This document shows positions 24,285-33,084 of a stretch of 64,000 bases of DNA, piece by piece; the first letter of the stretch is position 1, and each line of letters starts with the position of its first letter. The position numbers and the translations under genes were made by a program. The notes under the pieces were generated by a model. The model worked only from the letters and a program-made list of their open reading frames with translations, did not search any database and had not been told where the DNA came from. Origin of the DNA: DAOSWM01 sp035380045 (GTDB lineage: Bacteria > Bacteroidota > Bacteroidia > Bacteroidales > Tenuifilaceae); assembly GCA_035380045.1 (NCBI GenBank), contig DAOSWM010000011.1, forward strand, positions 1 to 64,000, given 5' to 3'.

Positions 24285-25469
24285 TTGTCGAACAATTTTT
24301 TCATAGAGGTTAACTGCCAGCAGAAGTTCCACGATGGGGAGCGCATTTGTGGCGATGTTTTTCTAATGCAACGGGTTGTTGGGGAAGACAGAACCATTGC
24401 TGTTCTTAGCGATGGAATGGGGCACGGCGTTAAGGCCAACGTACTTGCTACCTTAACCGCAACCATGGCGCTGAATTTCACCAAGGAGCATAAGGATATT
24501 CATAAAATTGCCGAGATAATTATGAACACGTTGCCAGTGTGCTCAGTTCGGCAGATGAGCTACTCGACCTTTACAATTATTGATATTGAGCACAATGGGG
24601 TGACACAAATTCTTGAGTACGATAACCCCGAGTGCCTTATTTTGCGCGGAACAAGTAAGTTCGATCCGGGTTGGCAGTGTGTAATTCTACAAAGCGATGT
24701 GAATGCCGGTAAGGAGCTAAAATACTGCTCGTTCACACCCCAGAAGGAGGATAGGATTGTTTTTTGGGGCGACGGAATCACCCAGTCGGGAATGGGAAGT
24801 GAGGATTTTCCTTTCGGCTGGGGGCTTGAAGGTGCACAGCACTTTGCTTTGCGATTGGTTAAGAGTGAGCAAGATATTTCTGCCCGAAAGCTTAGTTCCA
24901 AGCTGGTTAACATGGCCTATGTGAACGATAACTACCACCCGAAGGACGATATCAGCGCGGCAACCATATACTTCCGCGAACCCCGCAGGTTGCTCATTTG
25001 TTCTGGCCCGCCATTCGATAAAGAGAACGATAAAAAGCTGGCGCAAAAGTTTGAGAATTTCGAGGGGAAGAAGGTAATTTGCGGTGCTACCACCGGCGAT
25101 ATTATTTCCCGTGAGCTGAAGCTGGAAATTGAGGATTCGTTCGAGTTTACCGACCCCGATTTACCGCCAATTTCCTATATGGAAGGCGCCGATTTGGTAA
25201 CAGAGGGTATTCTTACTCTTAGCAAGGTGAACGAAATTTTGAGCAAGTTCAACGAAACATCAACCCTAGGTTCAGGCCCCGCCGATTTGATTGTAAAACT
25301 TATTCTTGAAAGCGACCGGATTGATTTCTTGGTAGGAACCGGAATTAACGTGGCGCATCAGGACCCCAACTTGCCCGTTGAACTAGAAATTAGGCGCACG
25401 GTTGTGAAACGAATGGCGGCCATTCTTCAGGACAAGTTCCTGAAGGAAGTGAAGCTTACCTTCTTGTAG
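24285..25469 (+). CDS. SpoIIE/PP2C-family serine phosphatase linked to HydS
   Basis: The 394-aa protein begins with a SpoIIE-type PP2C domain: GDVFLMQRV near residue 26, LSDGMGHGVKA near 45 and KDDISAATIYF near 220 provide the metal-binding Asp residues. The C-terminal 150 residues form a separate domain (ICGATTGDIISREL onward) that I do not recognise by name. The start is a TTG at 24285 with an AAGGAAAA ribosome-binding stretch just ahead; no ATG is suitably placed. Its position after the hydrogenase-like sensor suggests that the sensor controls dephosphorylation of a protein. No partner Ser/Thr kinase or STAS protein is encoded nearby. Confidence 0.85.
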   Translation: MSNNFFIEVNCQQKFHDGERICGDVFLMQRVVGEDRTIAVLSDGMGHGVKANVLATLTATMALNFTKEHKDIHKIAEIIMNTLPVCSVRQMSYSTFTIIDIEHNGVTQILEYDNPECLILRGTSKFDPGWQCVILQSDVNAGKELKYCSFTPQKEDRIVFWGDGITQSGMGSEDFPFGWGLEGAQHFALRLVKSEQDISARKLSSKLVNMAYVNDNYHPKDDISAATIYFREPRRLLICSGPPFDKENDKKLAQKFENFEGKKVICGATTGDIISRELKLEIEDSFEFTDPDLPPISYMEGADLVTEGILTLSKVNEILSKFNETSTLGSGPADLIVKLILESDRIDFLVGTGINVAHQDPNLPVELEIRRTVVKRMAAILQDKFLKEVKLTFL

Positions 25470-25541
25470 TTTTTCCAATTTTGCTGTAAAATTATATACA
25501 GAAACGTTGCAAACGCCTCGTTATAAAGCTATATTATATGC

Positions 25542-26342
25542 ATGGAAACATGCAATCTGGATTATATTGGAACCATTCTGAGGCAAATTTCAAACTTCGT
25601 TAACCTTTCGGTTGATTGCAATAAGGGGAAGGAGGTTCACCGGTTTAGGCTGGCATATAAAAGGTTAAAGACTTTACTGGCTTTGGTGGATTTTGTTAAT
25701 AATACAAAAACCTCAAAAAAAAGGGTTAAAGTATTCAGGCAGATTTATAAAGCTACAGGGAAACTTCGCGATGCGTTTATTTTGCAATCAAAAATTAAAC
25801 ACGTTAACGTTCCTCTCAAAGAAAAGGTGTTGCTAAAAAAGTATTCAAAAAAAAGAATTGACAGAACGAAAAAAATACTAAATAGAAAACTTTTATCACT
25901 TAATCCCAAAAGAGTTAATCAATCGATTGCTGGTTTAGAAAAAATATTTTTTAAAGAAAGCAACGTATTTTCTGCAAAGAACTGTAGGGATTTTATTAGA
26001 AAACACAGGTTGATTGTAGTTCAAACTCTGTTAAAAGGAACTACCGACGAATCGTTTCATCAAGCAAGAAAAATGGTAAAGGTGCTTGTTTACACATACT
26101 CGGTGATAAAGTGGGAGGGTCAGATGCACAGCCAGGACCCCCGGGATTTTGAAATGCTAAATGGTTTTCAGGAAAAGTTGGGAGTATTTAACGATTGGAA
26201 AAACATTAGCCAAACACTAAGGAATGAAAATAACCGAAGGAAGCAATTTGTAGAAACAGAATGGGTTGCATTAGTCGAGAAAGAAAAGTTAAGGGAGGTA
26301 TTGATTCTTTTATCCCAAGACCTTCTATCCCAGTTCCCTTAA
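25542..26342 (+). CDS. CHAD-domain protein
   Basis: The 266-aa protein shows the CHAD repeat signature: EVHRFRLAYKRLKTLLALVDF near residue 31 and a second His-containing helix FHQARKMVKVLVYTYSVI near residue 177. It is rich in Lys and Arg. CHAD proteins bind inorganic polyphosphate through basic helices. It follows the phosphatase gene by 72 bp on the same strand, and a small inverted repeat lies in the gap, so it may be a separate transcript. No CYTH domain or polyphosphate kinase is present in the window. Confidence 0.85.
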   Translation: METCNLDYIGTILRQISNFVNLSVDCNKGKEVHRFRLAYKRLKTLLALVDFVNNTKTSKKRVKVFRQIYKATGKLRDAFILQSKIKHVNVPLKEKVLLKKYSKKRIDRTKKILNRKLLSLNPKRVNQSIAGLEKIFFKESNVFSAKNCRDFIRKHRLIVVQTLLKGTTDESFHQARKMVKVLVYTYSVIKWEGQMHSQDPRDFEMLNGFQEKLGVFNDWKNISQTLRNENNRRKQFVETEWVALVEKEKLREVLILLSQDLLSQFP

Positions 26343-26351
26343 CCAATCATT

Positions 26352-27728
26352 CTAAATAATTTTCTTGATTACCTCAAAGTACTTAAACGGAGCGTATTTC
26401 AGCGGCAAATCAATCCATGTAGGGGTTGAAACTATTGCACGGGAGTTGCTGAAGGCATGAAAACTTTGCTCGCCATGATACTTCCCAATTCCGCTGTTCC
26501 CAACTCCACCAAATGGTAAACGGTGGTTTGTAATGTGCATCAGCGTGTCGTTTATGCAACCGCCTCCCGAAGTGGTTCTCCGAAGAATTTCCTTTGCATC
26601 CTTATTTTTCCCAAAGTAGTAGAAAGCCAGCGGCTTATCGTTTGAGTTGATGTAATGAACGGCTTGGTCAATATGTTCGAATTCAATTACGGGAAGTATC
26701 GGGCCGAAAATCTCCTCCTGCATTATTGGAAAATCGTGCTCTATCTTGTCGATGATGGTTGGAGCAAAAAATTTCTTATCCCTATTCATTTGCCCGCCAA
26801 ATCGTATTCGTCCGTGCTGAACCAGCTTCTCCAGCCTATCGAACGCCTGCTGGTTAACAATCCGCGGGAAGAATTTACTGCTCTCAATATCTTCGCCAAA
26901 CATGGTGTTGATGCTTTCCCCAATTTTTTTAATGAGTTCCTCCTTCACCGATGAGTGCACGAGCAGGTAATCGGGAGCAATGCAGGTTTGTCCGGCATTA
27001 ATGGTTTTTCCCCAGGCAATTCTTCGTGCCGCAACGTTTATGTTGGCATTCTTGTCAACCACACAAGGACTTTTCCCGCCAAGCTCCAGAATAACTGGAG
27101 TAAGGTTTTCCGCAGCAGCTCTCATAACAACTTTGCCAACGGCTGGGCTTCCGGTATAAAAAATTGTGTCGAAACGTTGCTCAAGAAGAATTTCGTTTAC
27201 GGTTCTGTTCCCCTGAACGATATCGATGAAGTTGGGATCGAAAGTTTCCTTAACCAAATCTTCCATAACCTTCGCAATGGTTGGTGTGTAAGGCGATGGC
27301 TTTAGGATTGTGCAGCAACCTGCCGAAATTGAGCCAACCAGTGCATTCATTAAAAGTTGGAACGGGTAGTTCCACGGAGCCATGATGAGGGCAACTCCCA
27401 GGGGCTCGTATATTGTCCAACTCGATGATGGGAGAAGATGGATTGGGGTTCTAACCCTTTTGGGCCTTGCCCAACGTTTTAGGTTTTTAATGTGGTTTTT
27501 TGTTTCCTGAAGCACGATGCTGGTTTCGGTAAGGTAGGCTTCCTCCTTCGATTTTCGAAGATCCGTCCAGAGTGCCTCCCCAATTTTCCCCTCGTATTTT
27601 TTAATGGCAGCATAAAAATTCTTCAGGTTACCAATCCTGAAATTTATGTCTGTTGTTTTTCCTGAGTTAAAGAAATCTCGTTGGTTGCGAATTGCCTCCT
27701 CGATATACTTTTTTGAAGTGTTTTCCAT
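26352..27728 (-). CDS. aldehyde dehydrogenase (ALDH3-like)
   Basis: The 458-aa enzyme oxidises an aldehyde to a carboxylic acid with NAD(P)+. The catalytic Cys is in NAGQTCIAPDY near residue 248 and the general-base Glu in ELGGKSPCVV near 213. The cofactor-binding YTGSPAVGK is near 190, and the C-terminal region HHRLPFGGVGNSGIGKYHG has the usual layout. The short length fits the class 3/fatty-aldehyde group. It is 21 bp downstream of an SDR gene, and both lie behind a Crp/Fnr regulator gene. Together they could convert a lipid-derived alcohol or aldehyde. Confidence 0.9.
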   Translation of the reverse strand: MENTSKKYIEEAIRNQRDFFNSGKTTDINFRIGNLKNFYAAIKKYEGKIGEALWTDLRKSKEEAYLTETSIVLQETKNHIKNLKRWARPKRVRTPIHLLPSSSWTIYEPLGVALIMAPWNYPFQLLMNALVGSISAGCCTILKPSPYTPTIAKVMEDLVKETFDPNFIDIVQGNRTVNEILLEQRFDTIFYTGSPAVGKVVMRAAAENLTPVILELGGKSPCVVDKNANINVAARRIAWGKTINAGQTCIAPDYLLVHSSVKEELIKKIGESINTMFGEDIESSKFFPRIVNQQAFDRLEKLVQHGRIRFGGQMNRDKKFFAPTIIDKIEHDFPIMQEEIFGPILPVIEFEHIDQAVHYINSNDKPLAFYYFGKNKDAKEILRRTTSGGGCINDTLMHITNHRLPFGGVGNSGIGKYHGEQSFHAFSNSRAIVSTPTWIDLPLKYAPFKYFEVIKKII

Positions 27729-27749
27729 GCTGTACGTGTAAACTTTAAG

Positions 27750-28553
27750 CTAGTTCTTGTGACCTTCGAAGAATTCCATGGTTCTGTAAATTCCCATTAC
27801 ACCGCCAATAAACCAATCGAAAAACCAGATTGGGAGCAGTCCCTGGCCAAATCGAACAAACCGAACGCTCCATGGCATGCTAAGGAAAACCTGATTTTTT
27901 TCAATTGATCGTATTATCCGTTTTGCCACTTTTTCGGGTTTCAGAATCGGAACAATCGATTTAACCCCGTTAAACATTCCTGTGTTGATGTAGTAAGGTG
28001 TTACGGTTGTTACACCAATGTTGAGTTTTTGCTGTTTCATTTCCAACCGTAGGCTATCGGACCACCCTGTTGCTGCCCACTTGCTTGCAACGTAGATTGA
28101 CATTTTTGGATTTGAAATCAACCCGGCGGAAGATGCAATATTGCATATATGCCCTGAGTTTTGTTTTATCATTTCGGGTAAAAACTCGTATGTAATCATC
28201 ATGGGTGCTAGCGCGTTGATATCCATGGTTCTTTTAATATCATAAATGCTGTGATCCTGGAAATACTTTCCAACAACAATGCCCGCGTTATTAATGAGAA
28301 CATCAACCACGCCAAAGTTTTCCTTTACCTTTTTTGCAGCAATTTTTACCTGCTCGTTATCCGAAACATCAACTTTCATTCCGGTAACTATCCCTATATT
28401 GGAAAACTCTGAAATAGTCTCATCAATTCTCTCCTGACTGATGTCCCATATCATTAAGCTAGCTCCTTTCTGGAGAGCAATTCGCCCCATGATTTTCCCA
28501 ATTCCTGATGCACCGCCAGTAATTAGTATATTTTTCTCTAATAGTTGTTTCAT
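27750..28553 (-). CDS. short-chain dehydrogenase/reductase
   Basis: This 267-aa classical SDR has the cofactor motif TGGASGIGK at residues 12-20, NNAGIV near 88, the catalytic Ser at 141/142 (NIASSAG), Tyr154 and Lys158 in YVASK. The Asp at the end of the second strand (IWDIS, residue 37) favours NAD(H). The C-terminus has hydrophobic and aromatic stretches of the type seen in retinol/sterol-like, membrane-associated SDRs. It is the first gene of the two-gene operon with the aldehyde dehydrogenase. A perfect palindrome is located about 53-68 bp upstream of its ATG. Confidence 0.88.
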   Translation of the reverse strand: MKQLLEKNILITGGASGIGKIMGRIALQKGASLMIWDISQERIDETISEFSNIGIVTGMKVDVSDNEQVKIAAKKVKENFGVVDVLINNAGIVVGKYFQDHSIYDIKRTMDINALAPMMITYEFLPEMIKQNSGHICNIASSAGLISNPKMSIYVASKWAATGWSDSLRLEMKQQKLNIGVTTVTPYYINTGMFNGVKSIVPILKPEKVAKRIIRSIEKNQVFLSMPWSVRFVRFGQGLLPIWFFDWFIGGVMGIYRTMEFFEGHKN

Positions 28554-28605
28554 AACCGGTTAATATTGAGTTAACGCAAAAATAAACCGAAAATTAAATC
28601 TTGGC

Positions 28606-28621
28606 ATTAACAAATGTTAAT
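28606..28621. promoter_or_regulatory. perfect Crp/Fnr (PrfA-box-like) palindrome
   Basis: ATTAACA (28606-28612), AA, TGTTAAT (28615-28621) is a perfect inverted repeat. It contains TTAACA-NN-TGTTAA, the form recognised by PrfA-type Crp/Fnr proteins. It lies between the stop of a Crp/Fnr gene and the SDR start, in the promoter position of the SDR-ALDH operon. Confidence 0.65.
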
Positions 28622-28629
28622 AAATGAAG

Positions 28630-29205
28630 CTAGGTGCTTTTCAGCCGGCTGAGGTGTACTGGCGTTATGTTGAGGTAGGAAGCAATGTAATGTTGGGGAA
28701 CACGCTGAAGAATTCCGGGGAAAACAACATTCATTTTTTGGTAACGCTCAAGGGGAGCCATAGTGTACAGCGATTTTATTTTGTTGCTGAATAGGAAGAA
28801 GTACTCCTCGGCAAGTTTCCTGCCTAACTTCTCGCCATTCTTAAGGTTGGTGTACCCTTCGTGAAGCATATTGAACGACATTACAACCGTTTCGGAGTTT
28901 TCAAGCGCTTGGATTGAGTAGGTGGATTTTGTTTTGTTCAGGAAACTTTCGTAGTCGGTAACAAAAGTATTCTCAATTGCAAAGTGGAAGGTTTGCTCGT
29001 ACCCATTGCTATCAGTAAAGAAAACCCTTAAAATTCCACTGTTTATGAAGAAAACATTTTTGCATATTTCACCTGAACGAAGGATAAGCTCGTTCCTTTG
29101 GAATGATTTTACGTTAAACTTTTTGGAGTAATCGTTCCACTCCTCCTCGCTAATGTCGATGTAGGATGATATAGCGTTATGGATTTGATGAAGTTCATTT
29201 TGCAT
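28630..29205 (-). CDS. Crp/Fnr-family transcriptional regulator
   Basis: This 191-aa protein has an N-terminal cyclic-nucleotide-binding-like beta-roll (FQRNELILRSGEICKNVFFINSGILRVFF near residues 29-60) and a short C-terminal winged helix (VPQHYIASYLNITPVHLSRLKST) typical of Bacteroidota members. There is no Fnr-type Cys cluster, so the effector is unknown. The ATG at 29205 is used; the TTG at 29223 would extend it into the next gene. It ends 9 bp from the palindrome at 28606-28621 and is the likely regulator of the SDR-ALDH operon. Confidence 0.88.
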   Translation of the reverse strand: MQNELHQIHNAISSYIDISEEEWNDYSKKFNVKSFQRNELILRSGEICKNVFFINSGILRVFFTDSNGYEQTFHFAIENTFVTDYESFLNKTKSTYSIQALENSETVVMSFNMLHEGYTNLKNGEKLGRKLAEEYFFLFSNKIKSLYTMAPLERYQKMNVVFPGILQRVPQHYIASYLNITPVHLSRLKST

Positions 29206-29215
29206 CACGGAACGG

Positions 29216-32200
29216 CTACACAATCAAGTCCTTAAATCTGATACCCAGTATGGTTGCATCATCGCGTTGAGCTTGTGTACCACGGAACTCATCGAACGAT
29301 AAATCGAGACGTTCGCCAATAATTTCCATCTTCTCGTCAATGTTTTCAATAATAGTTTGATGCATACGGGCAAGCGTGTACTTTGTGTTTTGAAGATTAT
29401 TTTGGTCGGTGAATCCGTCGGTAGTCATAAAAATGGCATCGCCTGAATTTAGGGTTAATTTATGGTCAACGTATTCTGCATCGAGGTCGGGCATAATACC
29501 TCCGATAGACTTTCGATTGCCCTTAATGGTTTCAATTTGTTTTACGCCCTTTTTACTATAGAAAAGCGGACGGTTTGCACCGGCAAAAGTAAGGTTAAAG
29601 TTTGCTTTATTTGTGTATTCAATTAAACAAAGTGCAACGTCCATTCCATCGAAGTTGTCAGTCGATTCCTGTTTAAGCACCTGGTTAATCGACAGGTTAA
29701 GCTGTGAGAGAACCTTTGAGGGGGAGTGAACTTTTCGTTCAGAAATAATTTCGCTCAGCAGCCTACTTCCTATCATGCTCATTAATGCTCCTGGAACACC
29801 GTGACCAGTACAGTCAACTACGGCCACAAACATTCTTATGGGAAGTTCTGGTGTTTCGGGAATTCTTGTGAACCAGTAGAAATCGCCGCTCACAATGTCG
29901 CGGGGTTTAAATACAATGAAGTTGCCAAAGAATTGGTCGAGAATTTCCTTGCTGGGTAGAATGGCTCGCTGAATTGTATTTGCGTACCAGATACTTGCCT
30001 CAATGTTTTCTGTATGTCTGATTAACAGGGTGTTTATTTGTTCCAGCTCATCGCGCTGGGTTTGAATTTCTTCGTTTTGTTGCTGCAGAGCCTCTGCTTG
30101 AGTGATAATTTCATCATTCATGTTAATCATTTCAATCTCGACCTGTTTTAGTTCTGTAATATCAGTGTCAATGGCAACAAGGTTTCGTATAATTCCATTT
30201 TCATTTTTTATTGGTGTTAGGGTTGTTTTTATCCAGAGATCTTTCCCGTATTTTGTGGCAACTTGAATTGTGTAGGTTGTTGGTTCGTGAGTTTTTATAC
30301 AATTTTCAATGATTTCTTTATTTTCTGGGAGTGTACATAAATTAATAATATTGTTCCCTTTGGTTCTAATAAGTTCATTTAGTGAGTACCCATAAATATG
30401 TTCGTATGCTTCGTTTATCCAAAGTATTTCACCGTTGGGTGATGCTATAAGAATGGCGTTGTTTGTGTGCCTCGCTACAATGGATAGCTTCTCCATTTCG
30501 ACTGACTGGCGTTCAATCTCCTCCTTTTGGCTGGCAATTTGTTTTGTTCGTTCTAGCACAATTCGTTCCAGCTCGCTCTTCTGTCGCTTAATACTTTGGG
30601 TACGTAGCTTGTAAATTCCAAAAATTGCGGAGGCAAGAAGTAATGCTAGAAGAAATGTAAACCAAGTTGTTTGCCACCAATTTGCTTTGATTAATACTTT
30701 GACTTCTTCTACTTTTTCAACCCAAGTTCCGTTTGGGTTTCTAGCCATGATTTTAAAAGTATAGGTTCCGTGTCGAATGTTTGTATAGCGGGCTTCCCGT
30801 TCAGTTCCAGCATCTACCCAGTGTTCATCAAAAGGATCAAGCCTGTATTTGAACTCAATTTTTTCAGGCGATTTAAGGTGCAGGGCAGTGAAGTTAAACT
30901 GGAGCCTCATACTGGTTGGCGGAACAATGAAGGGTTCGGAGTATGGAAGGTTTTTGCCGTTGGCAACAACATTTTCAATAATAAGTTTAAGGGGTGTTTC
31001 TTCGGTTGAAAAATTCTTCGGATCGATTATTGAAACGCCTCCGTTGGTAGTGAAGAACATTCTGCCATCAGTGGCTTTAATGGATTTGGTTGCACCCATA
31101 CATCGTTGATTTCTCATCCCATCGGAACGGTCGAAAACCATGTATGAGTACGATTCAATTTCGCCTTTGGCGAAAGCGTTCATTTCATCCTTCGACATTC
31201 TTACAATGCCAATGTCGGTTGGAATCCAGAAAAATCCATAGTCGTCCTCAAGTATGTCAAATAATGTATTGTCGAAAAGGCCATTCTGAATGTTGTAAAT
31301 GAATATTTTATTGTCGTTCTCAATGCGGAGAATCCCATCGTTAGAGGAGAGCCAGAAAACATTCTGGTTGTCGATGTGAACATTGAAGGCGAAGCTACTT
31401 GGCAAACCCTGTTCTGTAGAGATATGCTTAACAATTTGGTTGCTTTCAATTATGTTAAGCCCATTCTTTGTAGCAACAATAATTCTTCCCAACTTATCTT
31501 GGGTTACTGCCATTATGTAGTTGGAGCTTAGTCCGTTGTTGTGGTTGAATGCTTCAAGGTTTCCATCGGGCTTTAGCTTGTATAACCCATCGGAACGGGT
31601 TCCTATCCAAATATTACCCTGGTTATCCTCATAGGTGAGTCTTATTGTTATGCTCGGGAATCCTGTTGAAGGGCGATATAGTTTCTCGGTTCCATCGCTG
31701 CTGATTTTTATTAAGCCGCTGTATGTGCTAATCCATAGATTTTGGTTAGAATCAAAGAAAATATGCTTTAACCTGTCGCGAGGGATTTTGATGTTTGTCT
31801 TAAAACGAGAGATTACTCCATCCTTCAATAAGTTAATTGTTCCGGTTTCGTCGGCAATTAGAAAGGAGTTTTTCCCAATTTGTGTTACAGACGTGATAAC
31901 ATCGGAGCTTAACCCTTCAGCTTGAGAATAATTGAGCACAAGGCCGTCAATCAATCTGAAAATTCCTTTCCTGTATGTAGCGACCCACAGGTTGCCTTCG
32001 TTGTCGGCAAGTATATCTTTAATCAGGTTATTTGGTATCCCCGATTTTTCATTCAGTGAGTCGAGTTCACCCGTTTTAAGATTGTAACGGTACAATCCAT
32101 TTTGTGAGCCTATCCATAGGTTGTGGTTCTGATCCTCTTTTACTATGTTTGTTTTGGTAACTTTTATTTGCGATTGTTTAATAAGCTTTTCATGTTGAAT

Positions 32201-32923
32201 TTTGTAAATGCCGTTTGAGGTAGTTACCCAAATGTTTCCCGATGTTGTTGGGTAGAAGGAGCTCACCTCGGTTATGCGTTCAGGTGTATTTATCTCGGTG
32301 AATTTTTCATTGCTAAATTTCACAACGTTTCCCGACTCGGTTCCTATCCATATATTCCCTTCGAAATCGGAATTTATTACTTTCACAACGCTCCTGGTAA
32401 TGTTTAGAAACTGAGGCATGGCTTCCAGCTTCTCGAAGTTGTACCTGTAAACGCCCTTGGAATTGGTTCCTATCCAAAGAACGTTCGTTGGTTTGTGATA
32501 GTAAAGCGCTTCAACATTCTCCTTCGAAAGCACGTTTAAATTTGTATCCTTCAGAAAAACATGATTTTTGTAGGTGGTTATTCCTTTGTGGCTGCTAAAC
32601 CACAGTGTTCCGGTTGAATCCTCGGTAATATCCTGAATGGTGACCGACTCGATTGCGCTGGAGGAGGTGTGGTTGAACGAGGTGAAACGAACCCCGTCGA
32701 ACCGCGACATTCCCTTGTAGGTTGCCAGCCAAATGTAGCCATCGTTACTTTGAGACAATTTTACAACCATATCGGAGGGCATCCCTTTATCCATATCCCA
32801 CGACTTCAAAGGGAATTGCGAAAGTTTTTTTGTGGGGTCGAGATTAACAAACTCCTGACAAAAGGAATTTTGGAAGAATAACGTGCTGACAATAAGTGTT
32901 AAAACCCAGTAGAGATATCTCAT
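29216..32923 (-). CDS. two-component-propeller sensor with PAS and PP2C/SpoIIE output
   Basis: The 1235-aa protein has a signal peptide (MRYLYWVLTLIVSTLFFQNSFCQ) followed by Reg_prop blades (repeats such as GYIWLATYKGMSRFDG and GNIWIGTESG) to about residue 620. A Y_Y_Y domain, a membrane helix near 750-772, a coiled coil and a PAS domain (about 812-930) follow. The C-terminal SpoIIE-type phosphatase (about 980-1235) has SGDFYWF, DCTGHGVPGALMS and RDDATILG. The periplasmic propellers should sense an extracellular ligand, and the cytoplasmic phosphatase would report it. Most propeller sensors of this group end in a kinase or a DNA-binding domain instead. Confidence 0.9.
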   Translation of the reverse strand: MRYLYWVLTLIVSTLFFQNSFCQEFVNLDPTKKLSQFPLKSWDMDKGMPSDMVVKLSQSNDGYIWLATYKGMSRFDGVRFTSFNHTSSSAIESVTIQDITEDSTGTLWFSSHKGITTYKNHVFLKDTNLNVLSKENVEALYYHKPTNVLWIGTNSKGVYRYNFEKLEAMPQFLNITRSVVKVINSDFEGNIWIGTESGNVVKFSNEKFTEINTPERITEVSSFYPTTSGNIWVTTSNGIYKIQHEKLIKQSQIKVTKTNIVKEDQNHNLWIGSQNGLYRYNLKTGELDSLNEKSGIPNNLIKDILADNEGNLWVATYRKGIFRLIDGLVLNYSQAEGLSSDVITSVTQIGKNSFLIADETGTINLLKDGVISRFKTNIKIPRDRLKHIFFDSNQNLWISTYSGLIKISSDGTEKLYRPSTGFPSITIRLTYEDNQGNIWIGTRSDGLYKLKPDGNLEAFNHNNGLSSNYIMAVTQDKLGRIIVATKNGLNIIESNQIVKHISTEQGLPSSFAFNVHIDNQNVFWLSSNDGILRIENDNKIFIYNIQNGLFDNTLFDILEDDYGFFWIPTDIGIVRMSKDEMNAFAKGEIESYSYMVFDRSDGMRNQRCMGATKSIKATDGRMFFTTNGGVSIIDPKNFSTEETPLKLIIENVVANGKNLPYSEPFIVPPTSMRLQFNFTALHLKSPEKIEFKYRLDPFDEHWVDAGTEREARYTNIRHGTYTFKIMARNPNGTWVEKVEEVKVLIKANWWQTTWFTFLLALLLASAIFGIYKLRTQSIKRQKSELERIVLERTKQIASQKEEIERQSVEMEKLSIVARHTNNAILIASPNGEILWINEAYEHIYGYSLNELIRTKGNNIINLCTLPENKEIIENCIKTHEPTTYTIQVATKYGKDLWIKTTLTPIKNENGIIRNLVAIDTDITELKQVEIEMINMNDEIITQAEALQQQNEEIQTQRDELEQINTLLIRHTENIEASIWYANTIQRAILPSKEILDQFFGNFIVFKPRDIVSGDFYWFTRIPETPELPIRMFVAVVDCTGHGVPGALMSMIGSRLLSEIISERKVHSPSKVLSQLNLSINQVLKQESTDNFDGMDVALCLIEYTNKANFNLTFAGANRPLFYSKKGVKQIETIKGNRKSIGGIMPDLDAEYVDHKLTLNSGDAIFMTTDGFTDQNNLQNTKYTLARMHQTIIENIDEKMEIIGERLDLSFDEFRGTQAQRDDATILGIRFKDLIV

Positions 32924-33084
32924 GGCGGATAGTTTTATCAGACACTTTTTGCTCGTAAAGTGCGAAAACAGTTACGAAAAACTCACCAATAAATGTAGGG
33001 CTTTTTACGATAGGGGTCAATAGTTTTTCAGCATATATCAGTAAAAAAACGATGATATATGTTATCATTTATTGGAAGTGGAAG

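Noticed and set aside
32844..33068. 74-aa minus-strand frame upstream of the propeller sensor
   Set aside because: It overlaps the start of the large sensor gene in another frame and has no family features.
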